The notes under the pieces are model-generated. The model was not told the origin of the DNA and did no database searches. It saw nothing but the letters and a program-made list of their open reading frames with translations. DNA of 64,000 bases, from the NCBI GenBank assembly GCA_028279515.1, contig JANQNQ010000004.1, positions 372,001 to 436,000 on the forward strand, given 5' to 3'. A program made the position numbers and the translations under genes. Source of the stretch: Flavobacteriaceae bacterium. GTDB lineage: Bacteria > Bacteroidota > Bacteroidia > Flavobacteriales > Flavobacteriaceae. Shown here in pieces: positions 27,442 to 36,060 of this stretch. Within the stretch, counting starts at the first letter, position 1. Each line of letters begins with the position of its first letter.

Positions 27442-28374
27442 ATGTTTGCCACCGTGAAGTTTCCACAGGTACATACGTTAAAACAAATAGCCACGATTAT
27501 CGATGCCAAATACGTCGGAAGCGAAGACTTTCCGGTATCTGGCATGAATGAAATTCACGTGGTGACGCCAGGGGATATCGTTTTTGTCGATCACCCTAAG
27601 TATTACGACAAGGCCTTGCAATGCGCAGCTACCATTGTTTTGATCAACAAAGAAGTCGAATGCCCAGAAGGCAAAGCACTTCTGATATCAGACGACCCGT
27701 TTCGTGATTTCAATAAACTAACAGAATACTTCAAGCCCTTCAAGGAAGCGACCAAGGCCATTTCAGATTCGGCCAAGATCGGAAAGAATACGGTGATTCA
27801 GCCTAACTGTTTTGTTGGGGATGATGTTGTTATTGGAGATAACTGTGTTATACATTCCAACGTAACGATTTACGACAACACGATCATTGGTGACAATGTA
27901 ACTATCCATTCAGGAACCATTCTTGGAGCCGATGCCTTTTATTATAAAAACCGTCCTGAAGCTTTTGATAAATTATTGAGCGGCGGACGTGTGGTTATTG
28001 GTGATCATGTAGATCTTGGAGCTTTATGTACTATTGATCGCGGAGTTACCGGAGATACAACCATCGGAGCAGGAAGCAAGATCGATGATCAGGTACATGT
28101 AGGTCATGACACACTGATCGGAAAGAAATGTTTGATTGCAGCACAAACAGGGATTGCTGGTTGTGTGATCATCGAAGATGAGGTTGTTATTTGGGGTCAA
28201 GTTGGCATTGTCAGTGACCTTACGATAAAAAAAGGAGCGGTTGTCTTAGCACAAGCAGGCGTTTCCAAAGACCTAGAAGGAGGCAAAGTATATACAGGAT
28301 CTCCGGCACAAGAATCCAGAGAGCATTATAAGCAATTGGCCACGCTGCGAAGGTTGGTAAAGAAAGGAAAATAA
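27442..28374 (+). CDS. second LpxD-like acyltransferase
   Basis: 310 residues. It has an LpxD-type N-terminal domain (about 1-100) and hexapeptide repeats (about 105-290) including GADAFYYKNRPEAFDKL, where the canonical enzyme has GADGFGF, and DDQVHVGHDTLIGKK with the catalytic-type histidine. It is shorter than LpxD at 23602 and clearly a diverged paralogue, so substrate (acyl chain or sugar) may differ. An in-frame GTG four codons later could be the start. The context with efp and lpxA suggests an envelope role. Confidence 0.85.
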   Translation: MFATVKFPQVHTLKQIATIIDAKYVGSEDFPVSGMNEIHVVTPGDIVFVDHPKYYDKALQCAATIVLINKEVECPEGKALLISDDPFRDFNKLTEYFKPFKEATKAISDSAKIGKNTVIQPNCFVGDDVVIGDNCVIHSNVTIYDNTIIGDNVTIHSGTILGADAFYYKNRPEAFDKLLSGGRVVIGDHVDLGALCTIDRGVTGDTTIGAGSKIDDQVHVGHDTLIGKKCLIAAQTGIAGCVIIEDEVVIWGQVGIVSDLTIKKGAVVLAQAGVSKDLEGGKVYTGSPAQESREHYKQLATLRRLVKKGK

Positions 28375-28396
28375 TTTAAACGGAAGAGATAGCAAT

Positions 28397-28810
28397 ATGA
28401 GTAAGTCTGCAAAAGAAGTAGTAGCCGATTTCTATGGAACAGATGCCTATAGAAACCCAGATGAGATGAAGAATTTTCTTCACCCTGATGTTCAGTTGCT
28501 TTGGAATAGCAGTACAGGTTTTACCAAACTAGATTTCGACGGCATTTTAGATTTGGCCAGAGCTGCAGCGCAATCGTATGATTCGCTTCGAGCACAAGTG
28601 AGTCACTTATTGCAGGATGGTGATTACATCACGGCGCGCTATACCTATTTCGTATCAACCATTGAAAACCCAGATGAAGAAATGGCCTTGGCGCATTTCA
28701 TAACGATTTGGCAAGTAAAAGATGGAAAACTATACAAAGGATATGAGGTAAGTCAATTGGCAGACGACACCCCAGTGAACATGCAATCCTTTGATGCCAC
28801 AAAACTGTAA
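28397..28810 (+). CDS. NTF2/SnoaL-like domain protein
   Basis: 137 residues with the cone-fold layout of SnoaL-like proteins: N-terminal helices (VVADFYGTDAYRNPDEM, FLHPDVQLLWNSS) and a C-terminal sheet (YITARYTYFVSTIE, ALAHFITIWQVKDGKLYKG). Such proteins are small enzymes or ligand binders; no catalytic residue pair can be assigned. It starts 22 bases after the LpxD-like gene and is the last gene before a new promoter. Confidence 0.8.
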   Translation: MSKSAKEVVADFYGTDAYRNPDEMKNFLHPDVQLLWNSSTGFTKLDFDGILDLARAAAQSYDSLRAQVSHLLQDGDYITARYTYFVSTIENPDEEMALAHFITIWQVKDGKLYKGYEVSQLADDTPVNMQSFDATKL

Positions 28811-28839
28811 AAAAGCTTTAGAATTCGTTTCCAAAAAAC

Positions 28840-28847
28840 TATTTTTG
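28840..28847 (+). promoter_or_regulatory. -7 element of the sucD promoter
   Basis: TATTTTTG fits TAnnTTTG, 35 bases before the sucD ATG and after the NTF2-like stop at 28810. No clear -33. Confidence 0.5.
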
Positions 28848-28882
28848 CGAAGCTTTTCAAAACCAAAATAAAAGAAAACATA

Positions 28883-29755
28883 ATGAGTGTTCTAGTCAAT
28901 AAAGATTCGAAGATAATTGTACAAGGTTTTACCGGAAGTGAAGGTACCTTTCACGCAGGTCAAATGATCGAGTACGGAACCAACGTTGTAGGTGGTGTAA
29001 CTCCAGGAAAAGGAGGACAAACACATCTTGACAAACCCGTGTTCAACACTGTTCAAGAAGCAGTTGATAAGGTAGCTGCCGATACCTCAATCATTTTTGT
29101 ACCACCAGCCTTTGCTGCCGATGCTATTATGGAAGCTGCCGATGCAGGAATCAAAGTGATCATCACGATTACTGAAGGAATTCCGGTGGCAGACATGATC
29201 AAGGCGTACAACTATATTCAAGACAAAGGATGTCGTTTGGTTGGACCTAACTGCCCAGGAGTAATAACTCCAGAAGAAGCAAAAGTAGGAATCATGCCAG
29301 GTTTTGTTTTCAAAAAAGGAAAAGTAGGAATTGTTTCTAAATCAGGAACATTGACATACGAGGCAGCAGACCAAGTTGTAAAACAAGGTTTGGGAATCAC
29401 TACAGCCATCGGAATCGGTGGAGACCCAATCATCGGAACCACTACGAAAGAAGCGGTTGAGTTGTTGATCAACGACCCAGAAACTGAATGTGTTGTAATG
29501 ATCGGTGAAATTGGTGGACAATTAGAAGGTGATGCAGCAAAATGGTACAAAGAGAGTGGAAGCAACAAGCCGATCATCGGATTCATCGCTGGTGAAACTG
29601 CACCTGCAGGAAGAACCATGGGTCACGCTGGTGCAATTGTAGGCGGAAGCGACGATACTGCGCAAGCTAAAAAAGCAATTATGAGAGACTGTGGTATTCA
29701 CGTGGTAGACTCACCTGCAGAAATTGGCAAGAAGGTAGCCGAAGTAATGGCATAA
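28883..29755 (+). CDS. sucD: succinate-CoA ligase subunit alpha
   Basis: TCA-cycle substrate-level phosphorylation with SucC, which is not in the window. 290 residues. The CoA-binding Rossmann domain shows [29 protein letters not shown] lies in the ligase domain; [13 protein letters not shown] holds the histidine that is phosphorylated. The separation of sucD from sucC is usual in Flavobacteriia. Confidence 0.97.
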   Translation: MSVLVNKDSKIIVQGFTGSEGTFHAGQMIEYGTNVVGGVTPGKGGQTHLDKPVFNTVQEAVDKVAADTSIIFVPPAFAADAIMEAADAGIKVIITITEGIPVADMIKAYNYIQDKGCRLVGPNCPGVITPEEAKVGIMPGFVFKKGKVGIVSKSGTLTYEAADQVVKQGLGITTAIGIGGDPIIGTTTKEAVELLINDPETECVVMIGEIGGQLEGDAAKWYKESGSNKPIIGFIAGETAPAGRTMGHAGAIVGGSDDTAQAKKAIMRDCGIHVVDSPAEIGKKVAEVMA

Positions 29756-29758
29756 CCT

Positions 29759-29811
29759 AGTTATGTGTTCATGTTGAAGGGAAAGAAAGCCCTTCAAATT
29801 ATAACATAACT
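29759..29811. repeat. nested inverted repeat after sucD
   Basis: Outer arms AGTTATGT (29759-29766) and ACATAACT (29804-29811) and inner arms TTGAAGGG (29774-29781) and CCCTTCAA (29790-29797) are perfect. It could fold in sucD mRNA ahead of the terminator, perhaps as a 3' stabiliser. Confidence 0.7.
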
Positions 29812-29830
29812 TTATGAAAATATAGAAGGA

Positions 29831-29857
29831 AAAATCCCGCTTAGGCGGGATTTTTTG
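29831..29857 (+). terminator. Rho-independent terminator of sucD
   Basis: AAAATCCCGC / GCGGGATTTT (29831-29840, 29845-29854), loop TTAG, followed by T residues. Confidence 0.92.
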
Positions 29858-29888
29858 TTTTTCAACTAAAACAAATTAGGTATCTTTG
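29854..29888 (+). promoter_or_regulatory. fabG promoter
   Basis: -33 TTTG at 29854-29857 and -7 TATCTTTG at 29881-29888, spacer 23; the ATG at 29924 is 35 bases downstream. The -33 lies in the T run of the preceding terminator. Confidence 0.55.
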
Positions 29889-29923
29889 ATTTCAATAACT
29901 AACCGATTAATCAAGCATTTTAG

Positions 29924-30670
29924 ATGAAATTATTAGAAGGTAAAACGGCCATTATTACAGGTGGAAGTAGAGGTATTGGAAAAGGAATTGCACAGACCTT
30001 TGCACAACACGGTGCTAATGTAGCTTTCACATATAGCTCTTCTGTTGAAGCAGCGCAAGAACTCGAAAAAGAATTGAACGCAATGGGCGTTAAAGCCAAA
30101 GGATATCAAAGCAATGCGGCAGATTACGACCAAGCGCAAGAATTGGCAGGTGATGTGTTGAAAGAGTTTGGAAGCATTGACGTATTGATCAATAATGCAG
30201 GGATTACGAAAGACAACCTGCTTATGCGTATTACCGAAGAAGATTTTGACAAAGTGATCGAAGTAAACCTGAAGTCCGTCTTTAACATGACCAAAGCCGT
30301 ACAGCGCACGATGCTTAAGCAACGCAAAGGATCGATCATTAACATGAGCTCTGTAGTAGGAGTGAAGGGTAATGCCGGACAAACTAATTATGCGGCCTCA
30401 AAGGCAGGGATCATTGGATTTTCTAAGTCTGTTGCACTTGAATTAGGGTCTAGAAATATAAGAAGTAACGTGATTGCGCCAGGTTTCATTGAGACCGAAA
30501 TGACTGGAAAATTACCAGAAGACGTAGTGCAAGGGTGGAGAGATGCTATCCCATTGAAACGTGGAGGCTCACCAGAAGATGTGGCTAATGCCTGCGTGTA
30601 TTTAGCGTCAGACCTTTCGGCATATGTCACAGGACAAGTACTTAATGTAGATGGCGGAATGCTTACCTAA
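29924..30670 (+). CDS. fabG: 3-oxoacyl-ACP reductase
   Basis: NADPH-dependent ketoreductase of fatty acid elongation. 248 residues, classical short-chain dehydrogenase: TGGSRGIGKGIA (cofactor loop), NNAG, catalytic Ser-Tyr-Lys as NMSSVVG and YAASKAG, and the C-terminal YVTGQVLNVDGGM. Being close to the FabG consensus over its length it is probably the housekeeping enzyme. The next gene follows after 36 bases without a terminator. Confidence 0.94.
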   Translation: MKLLEGKTAIITGGSRGIGKGIAQTFAQHGANVAFTYSSSVEAAQELEKELNAMGVKAKGYQSNAADYDQAQELAGDVLKEFGSIDVLINNAGITKDNLLMRITEEDFDKVIEVNLKSVFNMTKAVQRTMLKQRKGSIINMSSVVGVKGNAGQTNYAASKAGIIGFSKSVALELGSRNIRSNVIAPGFIETEMTGKLPEDVVQGWRDAIPLKRGGSPEDVANACVYLASDLSAYVTGQVLNVDGGMLT

Positions 30671-30706
30671 CGGCATTCGGTACCGCTATCTTTAATATAC
30701 CCCGTT

Positions 30707-31255
30707 ATGCGTAAATACATTTTACTGTTTGCGGCGTTTTGCCTATGCGCGCAAGTAGTTGCTCAAGATTGGAAAAAATTAAAGAAGGAAGATTTCGAAT
30801 TTCGTGTTGAGTTCCCGGTAACCCCAGAGAGTTCTCAGCAATCGGTACCAACAGATATCGGTCCTCAAATAATGGACATGTATTCTGGTGATATGACCGG
30901 GAGTCGAACTACCGGAAATCTATTCTTTAGCATGATACGCACAGAATATCCAGCAGAGTACTTTGAAAACGCAGACGACCAATTTGAGAAAGAGCGCCTA
31001 GATGGAGCCGTCAATGGTGCAGTTACTAATGTCAATGGATCTTTGTTATCTCAGGAGTTTGTTAGTTTCAACGGATATCCCGGTAGAGAGATTATCATTG
31101 GAGTATACAACAATACCAGTTTTTTACACATGAATGTGTACTTGGTAGATAACAAACTCTATATACTTCAAGTGATAGCCGATGACAAGAAAAAGGAAAA
31201 TGAAGAAAGACAACGTTTTTTTGAGTCTTTCGATTTGATTAAAACACGCAAATAA
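30707..31255 (+). CDS. exported protein of unknown function
   Basis: 182 residues. N-terminal Sec signal peptide (LLFAAFCLCAQVVAQD, cleavage near residue 20), then a mixed alpha/beta domain beginning LKKEDFEFRVEFPVTPE, a pattern seen in small periplasmic proteins of this phylum. No catalytic motif. Its stop codon is directly followed by the TTG start of the VWA gene, so the two are translated from one message and may act together at the envelope. Confidence 0.8.
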   Translation: MRKYILLFAAFCLCAQVVAQDWKKLKKEDFEFRVEFPVTPESSQQSVPTDIGPQIMDMYSGDMTGSRTTGNLFFSMIRTEYPAEYFENADDQFEKERLDGAVNGAVTNVNGSLLSQEFVSFNGYPGREIIIGVYNNTSFLHMNVYLVDNKLYILQVIADDKKKENEERQRFFESFDLIKTRK

Positions 31256-33286
31256 TTGTCAACTGAAACACTTCTTTATATTGTTCTTGCTTTTATAGCC
31301 GCCTTGGCAGTAGCCATTTTCTTTTACAGTGTTTCAGTAAAACAAGGCAAGAGGCTTCGATGGTTGTTGTCATTTCTAAGGTTTGTCAGTGTTTTTTCCT
31401 TACTACTTCTATTGATCAACCCAAAATTTAAACAGCAACGTGTCTTTGAAGAAAAGGCTGCACTTGTGGTAGCCGTTGATAATTCTTCATCTGTGGTAAA
31501 CTTAGAACAAGGCCAGAATGCACAAGCCATGATCGAGTTTATCAAAAACAATGAAGCACTATCCGAGCGATTTGACATTGATTATTTTGCCTTCGGAGAA
31601 AGTTTACAAGAGCAAGACACCTTTGGATTCAACGAATCTCAAACGAATATTGCCAAAGCCTTGAGCTCCCTGTCGGAAGTATATAAAGACAAAAATGCTG
31701 GATATTTGCTGATTACTGATGGTAACCAAACCTTCGGAAGCGATTATGAATTCACCACCCGAACGATAAAAGATCCTATCTTTCCGGTAATATTGGGTGA
31801 TTCTACCGTGTATGCAGATTTGAAGATACAACGACTCAATGTTAATAGATATGCCTATCTGAATAATAAATTTCCAGTAGAGGCCATTGTAGTTTATGAA
31901 GGGCAAGAGACCGTAAACACTCGGTTCGCGATTACTTCAGGCAATAGTACATTGTATAGCGAGGCTGTACGTTTTTCCGCAGAAAACAGGTCAAAGACCT
32001 TCAATTTTACCTTACCAGCCAATAGTGTTGGGGTAAAATTGCTAAAAGCACAAATACAACCAATTCCTTCCGAAAAAAATAAAGTAAACAACACAAAGGA
32101 TTTTGCGATTGAAGTAATCGATCAAAAGACCAAAGTGGCCATTATCTCTGATATTTTGCACCCTGACCTTGGGGTGTTCAAAAAAGCAATTGAGACCAAT
32201 CAGCAACGAGAGGCAGATATACTGAAACCATTAAATGTTGGTGATCTCGATGCCTATCAGATGATCATTCTGTACCAACCAACAACCAGGTTCAACAAGG
32301 TGTTTGAAGATATCAACACCTTAGGTAAAAACTACTTGCTGGTTACGGGTCCCAAAACCGATTGGCGCTTTCTGAACAGGATTCAACCCAATTTCACAGG
32401 TGATGTAATCGGACAATCTGACGATGTACAGCCTATTGTAAACAAGAACTATCCCTCGTTTGCTCTAGACGAAGTTGATTTTCAGGATTTTCCGCCATTA
32501 CAGGCTTCTTTCGGAGAAGTTAATTTTTTGAAGGCCTATGAAACCATGCTGTTCAACAGCATTTCAGGAGTGCAGACCAATGACCCTTTGTTGGCGACGA
32601 TAGAAGAAAATGATCAGCGCACGGCTATTTTATTCGGAGAAGGAATTTGGCGATGGAGAGCACAAAGTTATCTCAATGATACCAACTTTGAAGAATTTGA
32701 CAATTTTATAGGAAAACTGGTGCAATACTTGGCAACAGGTAAGAAGAGAGACCGCTTAAGCGTATCGTACGATTCCTTTTATTATGGAGGAACAAGCGTG
32801 AAGGTTAGCGCCCAGTACTTCGATAAAAATTATGTGTTTGATGATCGTGTAAGCATATCGATCACAGTAAAGAACCAAGAAAATCAACAGAGCAGCACCT
32901 TTCCGATGATTCTCAAAAGCAGAAATTATGTCGTAGACTTAAGTACACTACCTGCCGGAACCTACGATTTTACCATATCGGCCGAAGGAAAGAATATCAG
33001 TCGATCTGGGACCTTTTCGATCTTGGAGTACGACGTCGAAAAACAGTTTCTAAATGCCAATGTATCTAAGCTAAGGGCAGCGGCAAATAATACAAATGGC
33101 GAAGCTCTTTTTGCTGATGAACAGGCATCTTTGGCAGCGCTGTTATTAGGTGACGACCGATTTATTCCGATACAGAAGAGTGAAGAAAATGTCGTACCTT
33201 TAATTGACTGGAAATACTTGCTGGCCATTATCGTCCTGGCACTCGGAATGGAATGGTTCATTCGTAAGTATAACGGACTTATCTAA
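31256..33286 (+). CDS. membrane-anchored VWA-domain protein
   Basis: 676 residues, TTG start abutting the previous stop. Two N-terminal membrane helices (about 4-24 and 35-55) precede a von Willebrand A-like domain: VVAVDNSSSV carries the DxSxS MIDAS motif at about residue 80, and YLLITDGNQT the later conserved Thr/Asp-Gly. After a long middle region (DUF-like, glutamine-amidotransferase-like segment around 290-400) a C-terminal helix (about 650-668) returns to the membrane. Related proteins in Bacteroidota are annotated only as VWA or BatA-like; metal-dependent protein binding in the envelope is the reasonable guess. Confidence 0.8.
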   Translation: MSTETLLYIVLAFIAALAVAIFFYSVSVKQGKRLRWLLSFLRFVSVFSLLLLLINPKFKQQRVFEEKAALVVAVDNSSSVVNLEQGQNAQAMIEFIKNNEALSERFDIDYFAFGESLQEQDTFGFNESQTNIAKALSSLSEVYKDKNAGYLLITDGNQTFGSDYEFTTRTIKDPIFPVILGDSTVYADLKIQRLNVNRYAYLNNKFPVEAIVVYEGQETVNTRFAITSGNSTLYSEAVRFSAENRSKTFNFTLPANSVGVKLLKAQIQPIPSEKNKVNNTKDFAIEVIDQKTKVAIISDILHPDLGVFKKAIETNQQREADILKPLNVGDLDAYQMIILYQPTTRFNKVFEDINTLGKNYLLVTGPKTDWRFLNRIQPNFTGDVIGQSDDVQPIVNKNYPSFALDEVDFQDFPPLQASFGEVNFLKAYETMLFNSISGVQTNDPLLATIEENDQRTAILFGEGIWRWRAQSYLNDTNFEEFDNFIGKLVQYLATGKKRDRLSVSYDSFYYGGTSVKVSAQYFDKNYVFDDRVSISITVKNQENQQSSTFPMILKSRNYVVDLSTLPAGTYDFTISAEGKNISRSGTFSILEYDVEKQFLNANVSKLRAAANNTNGEALFADEQASLAALLLGDDRFIPIQKSEENVVPLIDWKYLLAIIVLALGMEWFIRKYNGLI

Positions 33287-33310
33287 TTAACACGAACAAA
33301 TACAAATAAC

Positions 33311-34132
33311 ATGGACAGATTACCAAAGATCGGACTACCGATCATTTTTATTTTGATCGTTTTGATCATACTAATAGCCAAATCAGCTATCACCATCGAA
33401 TCAGGTGAAGCCGGTGTTCTTTATAAACGATTCGGCTCCGACAAGGGGGTAGTAACTGATGAGCCACCACTAGGAGAAGGGTTCCAATTGGTTATGCCAT
33501 GGAATAAGGTTTATATCTATGAGACGCGTCAGCAACAAATTTCAGAAAAGATGAAGGTATTATCTTCAAATGGGCTTGAAATTGAACTCGATGCAACGGC
33601 ATGGTACCAACCTCAATATGAGTCTTTGGGGAAGTTGCACCAAGAAAAAGGAGAAGATTATGCCCAACGAGTAATAATCCCGGCGTTTAGATCTGCCGCA
33701 AGAAGTGTGGTCGGAAGGTATACGCCAGAGCAATTGTATTCGACCAAAAGAGATGCTATCCAGGAAGAGATCTATTCTGAAACGGAAAAAATTCTCAAGA
33801 CTCAATATGTTCAATTAAATGAGGTGTTGGTACGTGATGTAACACTTCCATCAACGATCAAAGAGGCCATCGAGCGAAAGCTGAAGCAAGAGCAAGAAGC
33901 CTTAGAGTACGAGTTTAGGCTAGAGAAGGCACGAAAAGAAGCAGAACGCCAGCGTATTGACGCCGAAGGTAAGGCAGCTGCCAACCAAATTCTTAATGCA
34001 TCTCTGACCGATAAGATCTTGCAAGAGAAGGGAATCCAAGCGACACTAGAACTGTCTAAATCACCCAACAGCAAAGTGATTGTTATAGGAAGTGGAAAAG
34101 ACGGAATGCCCATTATACTAGGCAATCAATAA
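33311..34132 (+). CDS. prohibitin-family (SPFH) membrane protein
   Basis: 273 residues. One N-terminal membrane helix (about 7-27), then an SPFH/Band 7 domain (IESGEAGVLYKRFG, DEPPLGEGFQLVMPW, VVGRYTPEQLYS) and an alanine/glutamate-rich coiled coil (about 185-235), ending in a Gly/Ser tail. The order and length match bacterial prohibitins, which form ring-shaped membrane scaffolds. It starts 24 bases after the VWA gene and ends at a strong terminator. Confidence 0.92.
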   Translation: MDRLPKIGLPIIFILIVLIILIAKSAITIESGEAGVLYKRFGSDKGVVTDEPPLGEGFQLVMPWNKVYIYETRQQQISEKMKVLSSNGLEIELDATAWYQPQYESLGKLHQEKGEDYAQRVIIPAFRSAARSVVGRYTPEQLYSTKRDAIQEEIYSETEKILKTQYVQLNEVLVRDVTLPSTIKEAIERKLKQEQEALEYEFRLEKARKEAERQRIDAEGKAAANQILNASLTDKILQEKGIQATLELSKSPNSKVIVIGSGKDGMPIILGNQ

Positions 34133-34157
34133 GTAAGACCGAATAAAATAGATAAAG

Positions 34158-34187
34158 AAAAACCCTTAGCGTTGGCTAAGGGTTTTT
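34158..34187 (+). terminator. Rho-independent terminator
   Basis: AAAAACCCTTAGC / GCTAAGGGTTTTT (34158-34170, 34175-34187), loop GTTG. It closes the operon running from fabG to the prohibitin-like gene. Confidence 0.93.
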
Positions 34188-34250
34188 ATATTGAAAAATA
34201 TAAGGTGATGGTAACATCAAAGTTTAGTGCTATATTTTCCAATAATAAGA

Positions 34251-34811
34251 TTACTTCTTTTTATTGAGATCAGCTGCTTGCTTCACCCAATCATCACGCT
34301 CGATTCTTCCAGGGAAGAACTCTATGAGCTCTGTTACCGTATTAATATCTTCCTTTTGAAATCGGCTGATCTGTTCATAGGTATAAATGCCAATTTCATT
34401 TAATTTTTGCTCAATAAAAGGTCCGATACCACTTATTTTCTTTAGGTCGTCTTTATGTGATTCATCGGCGCGTCCAAAGCTCGAAAAATTAAGTTTGGGT
34501 TTTTCTTGTTTTTTCTCGGTGGTATCCGATGGGTCTTGAGAGACCGCAGCGCCACTGCGCCCACGAGTCTTAATGGCTTTGATGCCATTCCCTGCAACTT
34601 CTCCCTCGGCAAGTGATGTGACCGCCGGTTTAAATTCTTGTTTGATGCGTGTTAATCGTTCGTTTTCCTTTTGGCAAGCCGCAAGGTCACTTTTATACTT
34701 TCTGCGATAATATCTTTTTGCAAAGAACCATCCAATCAAGAAGCATACAAAGCACAAAATGAAAAGTACGATGTACTCAGTAGAGGAAACGGGTTTTAAT
34801 GAATTCAACAT
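34251..34811 (-). CDS. membrane-anchored helix-hairpin-helix-type protein
   Basis: 186 residues. An N-terminal membrane helix (about 12-30) is followed by a basic region, a low-complexity linker, and a C-terminal domain (about 125-186) with KKISGIGPFIEQKLNEIGI and YTYEQISRFQKEDINT, a helix-hairpin-helix-like fold seen also in ribosomal-protein- and NADH-dehydrogenase-associated flavobacterial proteins. DNA binding is possible but the membrane anchor argues for protein interactions. It follows the OmpA gene by 37 bases on the same strand. Confidence 0.78.
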   Translation of the reverse strand: MLNSLKPVSSTEYIVLFILCFVCFLIGWFFAKRYYRRKYKSDLAACQKENERLTRIKQEFKPAVTSLAEGEVAGNGIKAIKTRGRSGAAVSQDPSDTTEKKQEKPKLNFSSFGRADESHKDDLKKISGIGPFIEQKLNEIGIYTYEQISRFQKEDINTVTELIEFFPGRIERDDWVKQAADLNKKK

Positions 34812-34848
34812 AGGGGGGTCGGGTTAATTAATTGTATTGTTGTCATGA

Positions 34849-35715
34849 TCAGTTGACATTTATTTCGATTCTTCGATTTAGTCTTCGGCCTTCCGTTGTG
34901 GCATTATCAGCCACCGGTGCGGTTTCACCCTTAGATTCAGCCGTAATGTTGTTTGGGGGAATTCCGCCAGTGGCGATCAGATAATTCATCACATTCTTGG
35001 CACGTTCCATTCCAATCCAGGCATTCGCTTCAGCTTCTCCAACATTGTCAGTATGCCCAGTAACTAACACTTTCTTGGCAGGGTACTTGGCTAGGTAGGC
35101 CTTAAGCTCTAAAGCATATGCTTGCAACGTATTGTCCGGTTTAAATTCCTTGGAAGCAAAACCAGAATACAAAGTTTTATTAGCAACACCCTTTTCAATC
35201 TCGGCGAGACGGTCAGCAGAGATCTCAAGGTATTGCATGGCAACACCTCCTTCAAAACGTCCTTCACTATCGTAATCATAGGACAGGGTGTCTGCTTTTG
35301 TAACGATTTTATCTGTGTTAAGCCCAAAAGCCGTCAATTGTTCTTTGAGGTCAGTTGCTCTTGCATTACCAATGTTCGAAGCCTCGTTAGGGGAGTAATA
35401 ACCAGTCAAGACCAACTCTTGCGTCTGATTATCATTTAGATAGGCAAAGATCTGTTTGCGGAGTATGCTATCTTGGTCCATGACCAGCACTTTTTGATCC
35501 CGATTGTTGGTTACAATGCGTTTTAGGTAATCTATCGAAAAGGAATCATGACTATTGGCCTTTAGTTTGTTTTGAAGTACAACCAACGGGTCAATTTTAG
35601 GTGTTTCGACAACTTCGATTTCTTCGCACAAACCTTTTACCTGGCAGGCGTAGTACCAAATACCAAAAATCGACCAAAGTAAAAAAATTACAAAGGCAGA
35701 TATGAAGTTTCTCAT
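34849..35715 (-). CDS. OmpA-family protein
   Basis: 288 residues. An uncleaved-looking N-terminal hydrophobic segment (residues 3-21, AFVIFLLWSIFGIWYYA) is followed by a region with two Cys (VKGLCEEIEVVE), a first weaker OmpA-like repeat (about 60-160, LVLTGYYSPNEASNIGNARA) and a clear C-terminal OmpA domain (about 180-288): VLVTGHTDNVGEAEAN, AKNVMNYLIATGG, GRRLNRRIEI. It should bind peptidoglycan from the inner membrane. Two tandem OmpA-like modules are a mild oddity. Confidence 0.88.
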   Translation of the reverse strand: MRNFISAFVIFLLWSIFGIWYYACQVKGLCEEIEVVETPKIDPLVVLQNKLKANSHDSFSIDYLKRIVTNNRDQKVLVMDQDSILRKQIFAYLNDNQTQELVLTGYYSPNEASNIGNARATDLKEQLTAFGLNTDKIVTKADTLSYDYDSEGRFEGGVAMQYLEISADRLAEIEKGVANKTLYSGFASKEFKPDNTLQAYALELKAYLAKYPAKKVLVTGHTDNVGEAEANAWIGMERAKNVMNYLIATGGIPPNNITAESKGETAPVADNATTEGRRLNRRIEINVN

Positions 35716-35848
35716 AACGAGTGGTTAGTTAGCACTTAAAATTATAAATTAGTTTGCTCACAGCCAACTTAAACATTTAAAAACAAAATGTTTGTGTTAT
35801 TTTTTCGACAAAATGCAGGTTGATAGTTATAAAAAAGTTGAATAAATG

Positions 35849-35881
35849 TTTGCGCAAAATCAGAATATTCAATTACATTTG
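35849..35881 (+). promoter_or_regulatory. his operon promoter
   Basis: -33 TTTG at 35849-35852 and -7 TACATTTG at 35874-35881, spacer 21, both matching the Bacteroidota consensus. Transcription should begin near 35888, giving a leader RNA of about 170 bases before hisG. Confidence 0.7.
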
Positions 35882-35902
35882 TAATCAATAAAACCGAAGT
35901 AA

Positions 35903-35959
35903 GTGTTAATTATTCAATTACATCATCATCATTTTCATACTTGCGCTCAAGCGAGGTGA
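35903..35959 (+). CDS. his operon leader peptide
   Basis: 18 codons starting at GTG (an in-frame TAA lies immediately upstream): MLIIQLHHHHFHTCAQAR. Codons 7-10 and 12 are histidine, four of them consecutive (35921-35932), the classic histidine sensor of an attenuator. The start is 15 bases from the predicted transcription start. The stop codon at 35957-35959 lies at the end of the antiterminator segment, so translation to the end would mask it. Confidence 0.8.
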   Translation: MLIIQLHHHHFHTCAQAR

Positions 35960-36026
35960 TAATGTTGTGTGTAATTTTTAACCATATACAAACCCGTTTG
36001 AGTAATTCAAGCGGGTTTTGTTTTTG
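35946..36026 (+). promoter_or_regulatory. his attenuator: antiterminator and terminator
   Basis: Terminator: 35990-36001 (AAACCCGTTTGA) pairs with 36007-36018 (TCAAGCGGGTTT), 12 pairs, then a T-rich tail to 36025. Antiterminator: CTCAAGCG at 35946-35953 pairs with CGTTTGAG at 35995-36002, using the left terminator arm, and can extend past a bulged A with GGT against ACC. The upstream segment is nearly a copy of the right arm. A ribosome stalled on the His codons leaves 35946 free, allowing read-through; one that reaches the stop covers it and lets the terminator form. Confidence 0.82.
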
Positions 36027-36060
36027 CTATGAATTGCTCGAGCACAATTAGAAAGAAAAA

